From: Solen grandis
Lineage: Eukaryota > Mollusca > Bivalvia > Adapedonta > Solenidae
DNA length: 64,000 nucleotides
NCBI GenBank assembly: GCA_021229015.1
Contig: CM037777.1
Span: forward strand, 21,450,110-21,514,109
Direction: 5' to 3'
A program made the translations under genes and the position numbers. The notes beneath the pieces are model-generated. The model made no database searches. It worked only from the letters and a program-made list of their open reading frames with translations, and was not told the origin of the DNA. Positions 46,075-56,883 of this stretch are shown here, piece by piece; the stretch's first letter is position 1; every line of letters starts with the position of its first letter.

Positions 46075-46500
46075 TTAATCCCCCGCCGCGAAGCGAGAGG
46101 GGGGTTATAGGAATGCCCTTCGTCAGTCCGTCTGTCCGTCAGTGTGTCCGAAACATTTTCGTGTCCGCTCCATATCTCATGAACGCTTGGACACATTTTC
46201 TTCAAACTCAGCTAAAATGTTAACCTCATTGAACTGATGTGCAAAGGGGGGGGCAAGGTCAAGGTCATACTTGCAGGTCAAATCTTATTTTCGTGTCCGC
46301 TCTATATCTCATGAACGCTTGGACACATTTTCTTCAAACTCGGCTAAAATGTTAACCTCATTGAGTTGATGTGCAGAAGGCATGAGGCGGTCAGGCTGGC
46401 CCAAGGTCAAGGTCATCCTTGGTTTTCAAATTTATTTTCATGTCACTATATCTCATGAACGGGACACTTTTTTCAAGCTAATGTACCCCATTGATTTGAA
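46075..46500 (+). repeat. GC-start repeat with ~140-bp internal tandem units
   Basis: Begins aatcccccgccgcgaagcg and contains about three copies of the tatctcatgaacgcttgg / aaatgttaacctcattga unit. It is the 5' part of the element seen complete at 51731-52735. Confidence 0.75.
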
Positions 46501-46900
46501 GAAGTGGGTCACTGGCTATAGGAAGTCATACTTGCTGTTCCATTTACTGTGTTATATTCATAAAGACAAGATTTATAACTGGTAATTAACCTTTGATGAT
46601 GTCACAGCATGTAGCAGAAGGTGTCAGTCAGGGATCACTTATCATGTTGTCTTCGTCCGTCTCCTGTCCATGACCATTGCACACACTTTTTTCACAGTAA
46701 ATGCTTCACACATATGAGTATTTGAGAAGCATACCCTGCCAAGTCAAGAATCTTTTGTTTTTGTGTACTCAATTCAAACCTTAAAGACCAATATTCTTTC
46801 AAATCAGAAAATGTTCCCATTCGAGCAAAATCATTTAAAGCAATCATATTGCATAAAATTTTTTTGTGCTATTTAGAACGTTGGACATTTTTTTCAACAG

Positions 46901-46951
46901 GAAATCTTACCCTCATGACTGATGTGTCAGAACATGGGCTCCCTGCCCCAG
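46901..46951 (+). pseudogene. decayed duplicate of the C-terminal lobe exon (possible cassette)
   Basis: A homologue of 45301-45370, keeping an acceptor (ttttttcaacag) and donor (ccccag then GTGAGTCTC). The core is eroded (catgggctccctgcccc against catggggctctcctcctcc). It is 51 bp, a multiple of three, and open in the phase set by the preceding exon (N-L-T-L-M-T-D-V-S-E-H-G-L-P-A-P). Inclusion would add 17 residues directly before the His box without breaking the frame. The conserved sequence is lost, so I treat it as decayed. Confidence 0.55.
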
Positions 46952-47324
46952 GTGAGTCTCTTCAGTCAATCTTATTTCTGTCCTCCATTCTCTCATGCCT
47001 CTACCATTTCTCTTTCCCTCCTATGTTACCTCATTGGGATTAAATGGTGTGCCCAATCCCATCCTTGGGTCAAAATCTATCTTTGTTATAAAGCTGATAT
47101 CCATGAACTTTGGACAGAATTTAGTTCATGGTTGTTTAACCCATGGCTATCACAGAAGTCATTTGGCTGGGAATGCTGGCCCAATGTCAGGCACTTAATA
47201 AAGGGGTTTAAGGCCCTGGATTTTTCATTCACTCGATGACAAAAAAAAATAGTCTCCAGCGCTAATACCTAGTCATTTTGTTATTTATTTCCTTGTAGTA
47301 AATTAAAATGTGAATACTTACCAG

Positions 47325-47463
47325 GTCACTACCTGAGTGATGTATATGACATGCGGAAGCGAGGCTGGTACAGCTACGATGACTCTCATGTGACGCGGAT
47401 CTCCGAGACAGACATGCGCACCAAGAGGGAACGCAGTGGATACATCTTCTTCTACATGAGCAA
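47325..47463 (+). CDS. USP37: USP37-like deubiquitinase, His-box exon
   Basis: This is a 139-bp exon with acceptor gaatacttaccag and donor GTATGC. G|GT gives G-H-Y-L-S-D-V-Y-D-M, where the His of G-H-Y is the catalytic histidine of the C19 peptidase family. W-Y-S-Y-D-D follows, with the Asp/Asn-position residue, and the exon ends R-S-G-Y-I-F-F-Y-M-S-K, the conserved last strand of the USP fold. The order and spacing match the end of USP37. Confidence 0.9.
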
Positions 47464-47474
47464 GTATGCATCAG

Positions 47475-47765
47475 TTACCTTAATTCTGACAACATTGCCA
47501 AGTAACCTAATTCTGACAAGATAACAAGTTAGGAAAATTCTGACAATGATAACAGTTACCAAAATTCTGACAATGATAACAAGTTAACAGAATTCTGACA
47601 ATGATAACAAGTAATCTAAATTCTGACAATAGTGCCATGTAACCTAAATTCTGACAATGATGCAAAGTAACCTAAATTCTGACAATGATGCCAAGTAACC
47701 TAAATTCTGACAATGATAACATGTTAACAAAATTCAAAAATTATAACAAGTTACTAACATTCTGA
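47475..47765 (+). repeat. ~28-bp minisatellite in USP37 intron (~10 copies)
   Basis: Unit: aattctgacaatgataac plus aagttaac/cta variants, starting about 10 bp after the exon donor. Copies differ by small indels and swap gataac for gatgcc. Confidence 0.85.
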
Positions 47766-47885
47766 TTATGATGCCATTTCACTATGGCATGATATCACAG
47801 CCAAGTAGCACAACATCTTTTCTGTGTGGACCAAGTCCCAAATGACTGAAATATCGTTGATGGGATGCTCAGTCAGGCAAACAAG
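47766..47885 (+). repeat. SINE-A fragment, decayed
   Basis: ggcatgatatcacagcc, then aatgactgaaatatcgttga and tgggatgctcagtc. The head and middle are lost. Confidence 0.5.
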
Positions 47886-48186
47886 CAACACTGGTAAAAT
47901 TTGTTACAGCTTGATATGGAAGACTAGATGTAGATACCCACTGTGTCATACTGGTTTGTGAGACATTGTGTTAAATGTTGGTTACTCTATTAAATTTAGA
48001 ATGATAGAGTAACATTTATTGAAAATTAAAAAAAATATATGGACACTGAATTAGATTTTTTTTTTTTTAAAGGTTACACCAGATTGACTAATAAAGCTTT
48101 ATATGTTTCTTTGGACCAAGCACTTGATATACACTGTAAACTTCAGGATTAAAGAAATGGAGTATTGTTTTTTTTTCCAATTCCAG

Positions 48187-48259
48187 AGAGATATATGATG
48201 ACCTCTGCATACAGTCTGCAATGTCAGTCACAGACAAAAAGTCTACCAGCACATCCTGA
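48187..48259 (+). CDS. USP37: USP37-like deubiquitinase, last coding exon
   Basis: The acceptor is ttccaattccag at 48186. AA|A completes Lys, then E-I-Y-D-D-L-C-I-Q-S-A-M-S-V-T-D-K-K and stop TGA at 48257-48259. In USP37 the same M-x-K-E-I-(F/Y)-D-(E/D)-L joins the last catalytic strand to a short tail, which confirms both splice site and frame. Confidence 0.85.
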
Positions 48260-48938
48260 GGAAGGTCAAGGCCTTGAAACAAACAGTTGTACCTGGTTTG
48301 TCGCGGAACTCTGTGTACCAAACTACAAGGGACAGCAGGATGTTCAATCCTTTATCACTTTGAGACTCCAGTGAACACTGTTAGGCCATCAATAATCCAG
48401 GATCAGACTGAATGCATTCTTCTGTCAGATCATTTTAGTTTCATTTATTAATTAACTAATTAATTAATTGAGATACTGATTAACGATCATTGTAAACATG
48501 ATTGGACTACAAGTTGAGCTGTCCTCGAAGGTGCAGTGTGGTCGAGGGCTAGGTCAGAGGCTCCAAGATAAAAGACCTTGGTGTAAGACTTGCCATGGAT
48601 TCTGTGATTTTTTAAAACCTCTCACCTCTTATTTCATCCCTGGCTTCACAGAAGTAAGGTCCACATGGGAATCATGCTCATCATGTCCTTCTTTCACATT
48701 ACATGAAGGCAAGGGAGGATATCACCTTTAGTGATAGTTCCAGTTTAAGGGAGAAGTTTGTCATTTGCTTACAGCTGGGTCATCATCTAGGAAAAATGTT
48801 GAGATCAATGACTGCTATTGAATAATCAAAGCTACATGTATGTATACCCTTGTGTTGACTCCTGTTCACTGCCCTACACTGCTGTTGTAGAGACATTATA
48901 TATGGCTTATAAGCCTATTGAAGTTTAATGAATTACTG

Positions 48939-48944
48939 AATAAA
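48939..48944 (+). promoter_or_regulatory. poly(A) signal candidate of USP37-like gene
   Basis: First AATAAA in a plausible place, about 680 nt after the stop. A further AATAAA lies near 49171. Confidence 0.4.
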
Positions 48945-49332
48945 CTACAAATAGCAAGAGTATGGTCAGTTGAAGGAGGGCTTGGTTGCTTATGTGAACT
49001 CAATTGTTTTGTGAAATTGTTCCTACTCTGATCGCCATATTCCATATCTGGTCATAGGATGGTAATGTTTCTATACTCTTTGTCACTTTAAAAAGTCTTT
49101 TCGGTTTTTTTTTTTTTTTTCTTTCATGTTGGGGGAGGTATCTATATTGAATTAACACTGAAAACTATGGGAAATAAACAATTTCTTTCAATATGAAAAA
49201 TAAATGAAATTGAATCATGAGAAAAACCCATGGTAGAAGGCCAAGGCGAGATAATTAAAAAGGATTGCATATCTTGTCAATACGTCTCTTGGGTTTACAT
49301 TGATTGACATCTTTAAGCTAATATTGTCAAAA

Positions 49333-49605
49333 CTGTCCCTGGTGGCCAAGCGGTTAGAATGTCATCCTTGGGAGTAGGAGGTTATGGGTTCGATCCCAGG
49401 CTCTGACATACCATAGTCATAAAAAATGGTACTGGTTTAACTTGCTTTCTTGATGCCCTGTATATAAGGGTAGTTCCAGATCAGGTTGGTCCTGTGTCAG
49501 GATGATGTAACTTGCGTATCATGCCACATGTCTAATGCATGATTGTGTGGCAGCAAGTAGACATAGTTTTCAAGTGACTGAAATACTGTTGCTGGGATGT
49601 CAAGT
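49333..49605 (+). repeat. SINE-A, near complete
   Basis: The tRNA-like head (ggtggccaagcggttag, gggttcgatcccagg) is followed by the SINE-A body (tatataagggtagttccag, catgccacatgtctaatgc) and tail (gactgaaatactgttgctgg). Confidence 0.85.
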
Positions 49606-49732
49606 TATATGTTTTCGATGGAATTATTGGCTATTAGGATGGGAAAACCTTGATGAAATTATAGTAGCACCAGAACAAAGCCTGTATGTTTACTCTTCAC
49701 TGACTGTATTACAATTCTTAGTGCCAGTTTTA

Positions 49733-49928
49733 TATTAATGAACCAGGCTCGAATTCCTTTATATTAATGAACCAGGCTCGAATTCCTTTATATTAATGAA
49801 CCAGGCTCGAATTCCTTTATATTATAACCAGGCTCGAATTCGTTTATATTAATGAACCAGGCTCGAATTCCTTTATATTAATGAACCAGGCTCGAATTCG
49901 TTTATATTAATGAACCAGGCTCGAATTC
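49733..49928 (+). repeat. 29-bp minisatellite, ~7 copies
   Basis: The unit tatattaatgaaccaggctc plus gaattcctt is repeated with almost no divergence; one copy lacks 3-4 bp. A recent expansion. Confidence 0.95.
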
Positions 49929-50495
49929 CTCCAACAAAACTTAGCGTTAAGTAATACTTAAATGAGGTAGATACACATTCCACCATTCCTATTTTTTGAA
50001 ATATTCAAGAATATGGTTAAACTGAAATGAATTATTAAGAATTTAGTAACTATCAGTAATTGTTAAGAAATGAAATATTTTGGTATTTTTATTAGAGAAA
50101 CAAGGTTAATGAAATTCACCCTTAGTATTACTTATTACTAAGAATTGTTGGTGGAATTTGACCCTCAAATAGTCTCTTTGGGATTTATTTCCTTATTTAA
50201 AGGCTTGTGTAGAATTTGTCCCAGTCTTGTATTTTTCATTTCTGTAGGTAAAAGATATATGGTCAGTAAGAAAAAAAGGCTAGTCAGGTAATAATAGTGA
50301 AAATAAGATTGTGTGTGTTGGTTGATAAGATTGCAATAAAATGAAATCACAACAACTAAATTCATTAACAAAAGATAGAGTGTAAATTGTGTATAACTCT
50401 TGAGTGAACAAAATCATGTATTAACATCAGCTTCACTTGATTCTATGTTTAAGCATCTCTCTTCAGTGTTGTCCAGATGAGAATTAACTTTTATT
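49929..50495. other. non-coding, AT-rich
   Basis: Nothing supported. Confidence 0.5.
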
Positions 50496-50750
50496 AGTCC
50501 CCTACCGTTGTTTACACCGGGGGGGGGGGGGGGGGGGCTATAGGTTTGCCCTCTTAAAAGCCGTTAAAGATAATATTATGAAACTTGGTATATGAATAAA
50601 TGGCAGTATGGAGATTCTGCACGTCACTTGTCTTTTCTTGGACCAAAATTCTGGCTGCTAATCTATAGTAATCGAAAAATTATGCACCTCACCGGTAGGG
50701 GACAGTTGTGTTGTGTGCAACACCAGTTACTTGTTACATTAAATAAGGGG
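50496..50750 (+). repeat. interspersed repeat, poly-G/'accggtagggg' family
   Basis: tagtcccctaccgttg, a 19-20-bp G run, gctataggtttgccctc, a gaaacttggtatatgaat block, then accaaaattctggctgc and cacctcaccggtagggg. It matches 250-690 in reverse. Confidence 0.65.
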
Positions 50751-51039
50751 TTATCCTGTTTAAGAATATTCATATTTTGACAAATAATCTCTCGTAAATC
50801 CCTCAAGCACATATAGTCTCTCATACAATCTCTCAAGCACATATTATCTCTCATACAATATCTCGAGCACATAAAGTCTCTCAAGTCATATATGAGGAGT
50901 AACTTGTCATACCTGGCATCATTGCAAATTGATAGGGGGTTCTTAATTTACTGTCATATATGGCAGTCTTTCAGATTGTAAACCAAAAAAACAAGTGATG
51001 CCTTGTGTGATTGGTTGATTTTCAGTGTTCATTTTCATT

Positions 51040-51200
51040 CTACCTCAGTTTCACAGATGTCAGGATAATGTGGCTGGGTGTGGTACACGTTTACAGTGTG
51101 ATACTGCAGTGTTGCATCACTATATTTGTCTAAAGCAGACAAAGCCTCCATATGACTGGCATACCGTTGGTGGGATGAAAAACCCAATAAACAAACAAAC
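51040..51200 (+). repeat. SINE-A fragment
   Basis: gtcaggataatgtggctggg, gatactgcagtgttgcatc, then tatgactggcataccgttgg and aacccaataaac. Confidence 0.7.
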
Positions 51201-51303
51201 ATTGGAATCACGCTTGTTATCTCTTTCCTTACACTCACATGACATGACAAGGTGGGCTACATTTATATTTATCACCATTAGTGAGAGTTCTAGTTAAATA
51301 CTG

Positions 51304-51556
51304 GGGCTTCCGTGGCTGAGAGGGTAAAGTCACTGACTTTAACACTCACTCAGCCCCTCACTGCCTGGGTTCGAATCCCGGTAGGGTCATTCGGATTTTC
51401 ATGTGAGGAAGCCTTCCAGCTGGCTTGCGGTAGGTCGGTGGTTCTACCCGGATGCCTCCGTTCATTCGGGGTCTTTTTCCACCTGTAATTACCTGTACGT
51501 CGCTATATGACTGAAATACTGTCGACGTGACAATTAACTCAAATAGTCAAGTCCGG
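51304..51556 (+). mobile_element. SINE-B, full length with target duplications
   Basis: A 253-bp copy with head ttccgtggctgagagggtaa, B-box gggttcgaatccc, and tail gaaatactgtcgacgtgac. It is flanked by 15-bp repeats tctagttaaatactg (51289-51303) and tctagttgaatactg (51557-51571), one mismatch. Confidence 0.88.
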
Positions 51557-51730
51557 TCTAGTTGAATACTGATGCTGCTTTTTGTTTGAATACAGAGATT
51601 GTTTCATATTGTTTAAGCCTGATTGTTAAACTCTGGATCCTGTGATAACTTAAAAACCCTTTAAGATAATATTTTGAAACTTGGTATATGAATAGATGGC
51701 AGTATGGAGGTTCTGCACGTCACTGTTTTT

Positions 51731-52735
51731 AATCCCCCGCCGCGAAGCGGGAGTGGGGTTATAGGAATGCCCTTCGTCCGTCAGTCCGTCAGTGTGTCCG
51801 AAACATTTTCGTGTCCGCTCCATATCTCATGAACGCTTGGACACATTTTCTTCAAACTCGGCTAAAATGTTAACCTCATTGAGCTGATGTGCAGAAGGCA
51901 TGAGGCGGTCACGCTGGCTCAAGGTCAAGGTCATACTTGAAGGTCAAATGTTATTTTCGTGTCCGCTCCATATCTCATGAACACTTGGACACATTTTCTT
52001 CAAACTCGGCTAAAATGTTAACCTCATTGAGCTGATGTGCAGAAGGCTTGAGGCGGTCATGCTGGCTCAAGGTCAAGGTCATACTTGAGGTCAAATGTTA
52101 TTTTCTTCCGCCCCATATCTCATGAACGCTTGGACACATTTTCTTCAAACTCGGCTAAAATGTTAACCTCATTGAGCTGATGTGCAGGAAGGCATAAGGC
52201 GGTCACGCTGGCTCAAGGTCAAGGTCATCCTTGAAGGTCAAATGTTATTTTCGTGTCCGCTCCATATCTCATGAACGCTTGGACACAATTTCTTCAAACT
52301 TGGCTAAAATGTTAACCTCATTGAGCTGATGTGCAGAAGGCATGAGGTGGTCACGCTGGCTCAAGGTCAAGGTCATCCTTGAAGGTCAAATGTTTAAGCC
52401 TCCACTTTTTCATGTCATCTCGATATCTCGTGTCATGTTCACAATCATACAAATTATGTCATGATACATAAAGTTTTTAATTGAGTTACACATGTATTTT
52501 GTGGTTACCTAACACATCCTATATTTCATTGATGTTCACTTTTTGTACTGTTTCCCATGTAAAACTTGTCAGTAAACTTTTAATATATGTGCCTCTGAAT
52601 TCTGAGATTCATACATAACTCCGGAAAGTTAAATTGTCTTAAACTGATCTTCTATGTCTGCTACAACCATGCCAGGCTAAGGTGAACATAATCCTATGAC
52701 CAAACAAATTCTAATATTTGGCCAGCGGCGGGGGA
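51731..52735 (+). mobile_element. element with cccccgccgc inverted ends and ~148-bp internal tandem repeats
   Basis: The left end is cccccgccgcgaagcggg and the right end gcggcggggg (10-bp inverted match). The interior has four ~148-bp copies (catatctcatgaacgcttgg, aaatgttaacctcattgag, ggtcaaggtcat). It splits a copy of the poly-G family repeat, whose parts lie at about 51650-51725 and 52740-52850, so it behaves as an insertion. No coding frame. Confidence 0.65.
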
Positions 52736-52850
52736 TATAGCTGTCCTTTGGACTGCCTTGTTGTTATTTTCTCGGACTGGTTGCTATTGTAACAGAAAAA
52801 TTATGCAGCTCACTAGTATGGAACTCATGTGTTTGTGCAACACAAGTTAC

Positions 52851-53969
52851 TTGTTTCTGTTGGTAACATTTCTGGGACCAAATTCAAAATCACTAAAACA
52901 TTGAAATATAAAAAAAGCACATGAGAATTTATTTTTAGCAGATACCCATGTATTGATAATGTGATAATAAATTATTTCTTAGCATGTAATTTAATTCAGA
53001 GACCATTTTTTCACCATATTATTAGAATGGAGTCATACTTGTATATGAGGTCCTGTATAAATTCTTGTTTTATTGATTTTTAATGAAGAATATCAGTTAT
53101 AGTTTTATTTCTTACTTTGGTAAGACAGCTAATTTGATCTTTTTTTTTCATTTTCACATGTTATGTATATTTTGTACCACAGTCTAAATTTAAAACAATT
53201 TAATTATATTTATATTATGTTCTTAAAATGAATGTAAGTTCAACATGCAGACATGTTTATAATTGATAGTTTAAAGATTGTCAAATCATTTCCAGGCTTA
53301 CAAGTGTAGACCAGACCTTCATTGACTGGGTCAAGATTGAACATGTATGCTTTGAAAATTGAGTTTTCTACTGATATAAAGACATTCTGAAAAACATTGG
53401 AAATATAAAAAGATTTTCACTAAAACTGTTTTTGGTGTTGTTGTTTTTTAATGATATAACAGTTGAATTTACATAATTACTTTAAAATATGACTTTTTTG
53501 ACCTTCAAAATTTGGCATTTACATTAAATGATGCAACTTTGAATCTGGGGTGTCCTAAATAAACTGTACTAGTGAATCTTTAAAAGGAAATGACCAAAAT
53601 TTAAAATCGCTGAAACTTTCTAATTCAAAAACATAACATTGCTGTTAGACCACTTTCCAGGGAGCTTTCTGTCTTCTGACATGTGTACTTGTATGTTTGC
53701 GTAGTTGTTCATGTCCATTACAAGACAATGGTTAACGTTAAAAATAGAAAATAAATGAAGATAGTATTATTTTAATATAATGTATATATTATGTGTTGGT
53801 TCAAGGTTCAAAAGACTAGTTGCCAATTCTATTGACTTATCAATATATAATTTGTTTAGGTGATTAAAAAGTAACAATTGAACAAATTACAGTGTTTTTC
53901 TTTTGTGTGTGTGTTTTTGTTTTAAATCATATTTTGTTGACCTTTCATATATGCATCTCAGTGTGCAAA
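52851..53969. other. non-coding, AT-rich
   Basis: No ORF, exon or repeat I can support. In particular no upstream exon for the GPCR-like exon at 55176 was found here. Confidence 0.5.
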
Positions 53970-54262
53970 ACCGGTCCTGGTGCTCAAGTGGTTAGAACAT
54001 CTTCCTCGGAATCGGGGCTGCGTGATCCCCGGCCGCAGCAACCAATGTCGCAAAAAAAAAGGTACTGGAATAGCTCCATTTCTTGGTGCTCAGCATATAA
54101 GGGTAGTTCAAGGACTGGGCCCGGTGTCAGGAATGTGACTGGGTGTGGCATCATGTCACATGTCTACGGCGTGATACTGCAGTGTGGCAGCACTGTAATC
54201 ATCTCAAATAGACATAGTTAAACAAACATGTAATCCCAAAATGTCTTAAATACTGTTAGTCG
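53970..54262 (+). repeat. SINE-A, near complete
   Basis: The head (cggtcctggtgctcaagtgg, gatccccggccgcag) leads into the body (gtgctcagcatataagggt, tctacggcgtgatactgcag) and a decayed tail. Confidence 0.85.
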
Positions 54263-54696
54263 TATATGAAGACACTGCGGTGTGGAATTTTACTTAGCAA
54301 ATAAAACCTAAATACTTTAATCTGGTTACGCTCAATCCAGCAATGAAATATTTTATAACACAACTATGTTCAAATAAATTATTACCACAATGAAGCACAA
54401 TGTTAGCCCATATCCGATATACTTATAATGACACATTGGTAAACGAATCGGGCTCTCTTCAATTTGTTCTTACTATCTTGTAGCTCATATTCTTCACAGT
54501 CCACTTGGTGAAACCTTTTATTAGCTCACCTGAGTTAACCTTCATAAATAGTTTAACCTAAACTAGAGAATGGAAAATTTGAAGTTTTTCTTCAAAATTT
54601 CAAAACTAGCAAATTTAATTTTAGATTTTCAAATTGAGGAAACCCAAAATTCATATACATATACCCACTTCAAGCCGATGTACTGACTTTTCACCT

Positions 54697-54930
54697 TCCC
54701 CGGTGGCCTAGTGGTTAGAGCGTCCGCCTCGGGAGCGGGATCCTTAACCGCGACATACCAATGTCGTAAAAATGACTTGACTATTTGAATTTACCGTCGA
54801 TTCGTCAGTATTTCAGTCATACAGCGACGTCCAGCTAATTACAGATGGAGGAAGACCCCGAATGCACGGAGGCATCCGGGTAGAACCACCGACCTACCAC
54901 AAGCCAGCTGGAAGGCTTCCTCACATAAAA
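54697..54930. repeat. SINE-A head (+) abutting reversed SINE-B tail (-)
   Basis: The plus-strand head cccggtggcctagtggttag, gcctcgggagcggg lacks a normal B-box. From 54775 a reversed SINE-B 3' half follows (gacttgactatttgaattta, cagtatttcagtcata, agccagctggaaggcttcc), ending in an ATT microsatellite. A chimaeric junction. Confidence 0.75.
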
Positions 54931-55175
54931 ATTATTATTATTATTAAACATGGGACATAGATATCGCCCAGAAGGGCTCATCAACGTTTATAAAAAGGAA
55001 GGTGATGAATCCTTCTGACTTTAAATGGACGATATATTCTCCTAAAATGTTCACTTCTTTTAAAATATGTACAGCCAATGGCCATATTTAAACCAAACAA
55101 TGGGATACAAATCGAGTTACATTTTACGGTCAGTAGAAAACAGACATCACACAGTTACATCATTTGCTCTTGCAG

Positions 55176-55889
55176 GTATCGAAAAACCTGCACTCTAACA
55201 GAGAGACAGTTCACTCGACGGAATGCCCTGCAACTTAAAGTCCCATCGTTGGTGACAGGTACCTTCTTTTCGTGGCCACCGTTGATTCTGAATGGTCACA
55301 GATCTGAAGTCATCCTGCACTTAAATATCACCGGAATTAGTTACGGCATCTGTGATAAATGGGAAAAAAAAACATCCTACCCCTTTCTCTACTTTGGTGT
55401 TTTGTTTATCGTGTTGTTAACTGTATTCGCTGTCATAATTGTAATTTACTATCGAATTTTAAAAGTTTTAAAAACATTAAGGTTTACAACTTTTCCAGTA
55501 AACCTGACGAAGACATCTCCAGGATCCGGTGCATCAACAAACCTACAGACCATTGATCCTGGGATATCTGTAATGAGTGTCTCTGTACACAATAGAAGAG
55601 ACGCATCCAACGCCATTTCTAAAAAAAACGTGCAAACTTGACCTATATGGTCTGTCTTGTGTCGCTTGTATTTTTCTGCAGCTACACACCTTACATAATC
55701 ATTAACGTTATTACGTCTCTGGATAAGACATTCATGGATGACCTTTCTTTTGACGAAAGAATTGTCTTCCATATTTTTGACAGATTCTTTTATGCAAATA
55801 ATATTGCCAACATTCTGATTTATGGAATGTTTGACAAGCGCTTAAGAAAGGAAGTTAGAATATTTTATATTTATTTGTATGCCGCTTGA
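55176..55889 (+). pseudogene. rhodopsin-family GPCR 3' exon (TM4-TM7), frameshifted, 5' exons not found
   Basis: The acceptor tttgctcttgcag is followed by G|TAT, reading R-Y-R-K-T-C. This puts the intron inside the Arg codon of the DRY motif, a known position in class A GPCR genes. TM4, a second extracellular loop with a Cys (G-I-C-D-K-W), TM5 (F-G-V-L-F-I-V-L-L) and a long third loop follow. The frame stops at TGA 55639-55641, but the frame open from 55623 continues K-K-R-A-N-L-T-Y-M-V-C-L into TM6 (F-F-C-S-Y-T-P-Y) and TM7 (N-I-L-I-Y-G, in place of N-P-x-x-Y). One A missing from the A-run at 55621-55628 would explain the shift. Ligand unknown. TM1-TM3 are not seen upstream. Either a fragment or a gene with a consensus error. 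Confidence 0.7.
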
Positions 55890-56009
55890 AATTGACTGCC
55901 AACGGAGACCCTAGACCGTAATGCCCGACCCGACGCCCTAATGATAAATGTATCGGCCTCTTGAGCGGGGCGTAGTGGCTTCGATCTCCGGTCGCGACAA
56001 ACGTTTAAA

Positions 56010-56011
<2 letters not shown>

Positions 56012-56042
<31 letters not shown>
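56012..56042 (+). repeat. (CT)n microsatellite
   Basis: About 15 CT units, preceded by a tRNA-like SINE head remnant (cttcgatctccggtcgcgac). Confidence 0.95.
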
Positions 56043-56044
<2 letters not shown>

Positions 56045-56166
56045 TTTCCGATACAAATTATTGCAACATGTTACTGTGCTAGATTTTTAAGCAAAAATAG
56101 CCTTAGTGCCAAGTGCGGGTAATAATTATATAAGATAGGAAAACATTCCGCCATTCTTGTTTTGTT

Positions 56167-56430
56167 TGTTTGTTGGGTTTAACGTGCCACCGCCAGTATT
56201 TCAGTCATTCGGAGACGATTTTTACTTGAGACAGATATAGTGCTGCCACACTGCAGTATCACGCCGTAAACATGTGGCATGAAACCACACCCAGTCACAT
56301 TACCCTGACACCGAACCAACCAGTCCTGGAACTACTTTTATATGCTGAGCGTCAAGCAGGAATATGTGTTTCGCGATCGGTGATCGGACCCACGACCTCC
56401 AGCTCCGGTATAACAAGATAATGCGTTTTC
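56167..56430 (-). repeat. SINE-A, near complete, reverse
   Basis: Reverse tail tgttgggtttaacgtgccac, body (gccacactgcagtatcacgc, catgtggcatgaaaccacac, accagtcctggaactac), then head remnant (ggtgatcggacccacgacc). Confidence 0.85.
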
Positions 56431-56848
56431 AAACAAACAAACTACCCCCCCCCCTTTTTTTATAAGCAGTTAGATACATTATAAATACGACATATATATT
56501 TCCATAGGAGGAAATTTTATAATGAACCTCAAATACTGCATCTATGATGTACAGGGAACCCATGTTACCACATCAAACCTGTTTGAAACGGCAATTTGTG
56601 ATACGAATAATAAATCATTATACTTCGTGTGTATATATAGTGATTTACATGCCAGACCCGGATCGATTAATGTGTAGGTAATCCGAATCTGCAGTTGTCC
56701 ATGACTGTGTGATAAGCATGTGTTTAGGGTACTGCGAACACGTTCACTGATTTACATGTCGTCTGCCGAGCGATCTAACAATTGGGAAAAATAGGCAATT
56801 ACCATAAGTTTGTATCAGTTACAAATATAAACTATTTAAAAGGATTTT

Positions 56849-56883
<35 letters not shown>

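Noticed and set aside
45843..46223. 126-codon ORF in a USP37 intron
   Set aside because: It spans unrelated repeat pieces (G-run and GC-start repeat) with no domain.
49333..49410. tRNA gene candidates at SINE heads (also 12709, 21140, 51304, 53970, 54697)
   Set aside because: Each continues into a SINE body and has mismatched acceptor stems, so these are tRNA-derived SINE heads and not functional tRNAs.
55078..55175. ATG at 55078 as start of the GPCR
   Set aside because: The first ~32 codons precede a good acceptor and do not resemble a TM region. The homologous part begins exactly at the DRY intron position.
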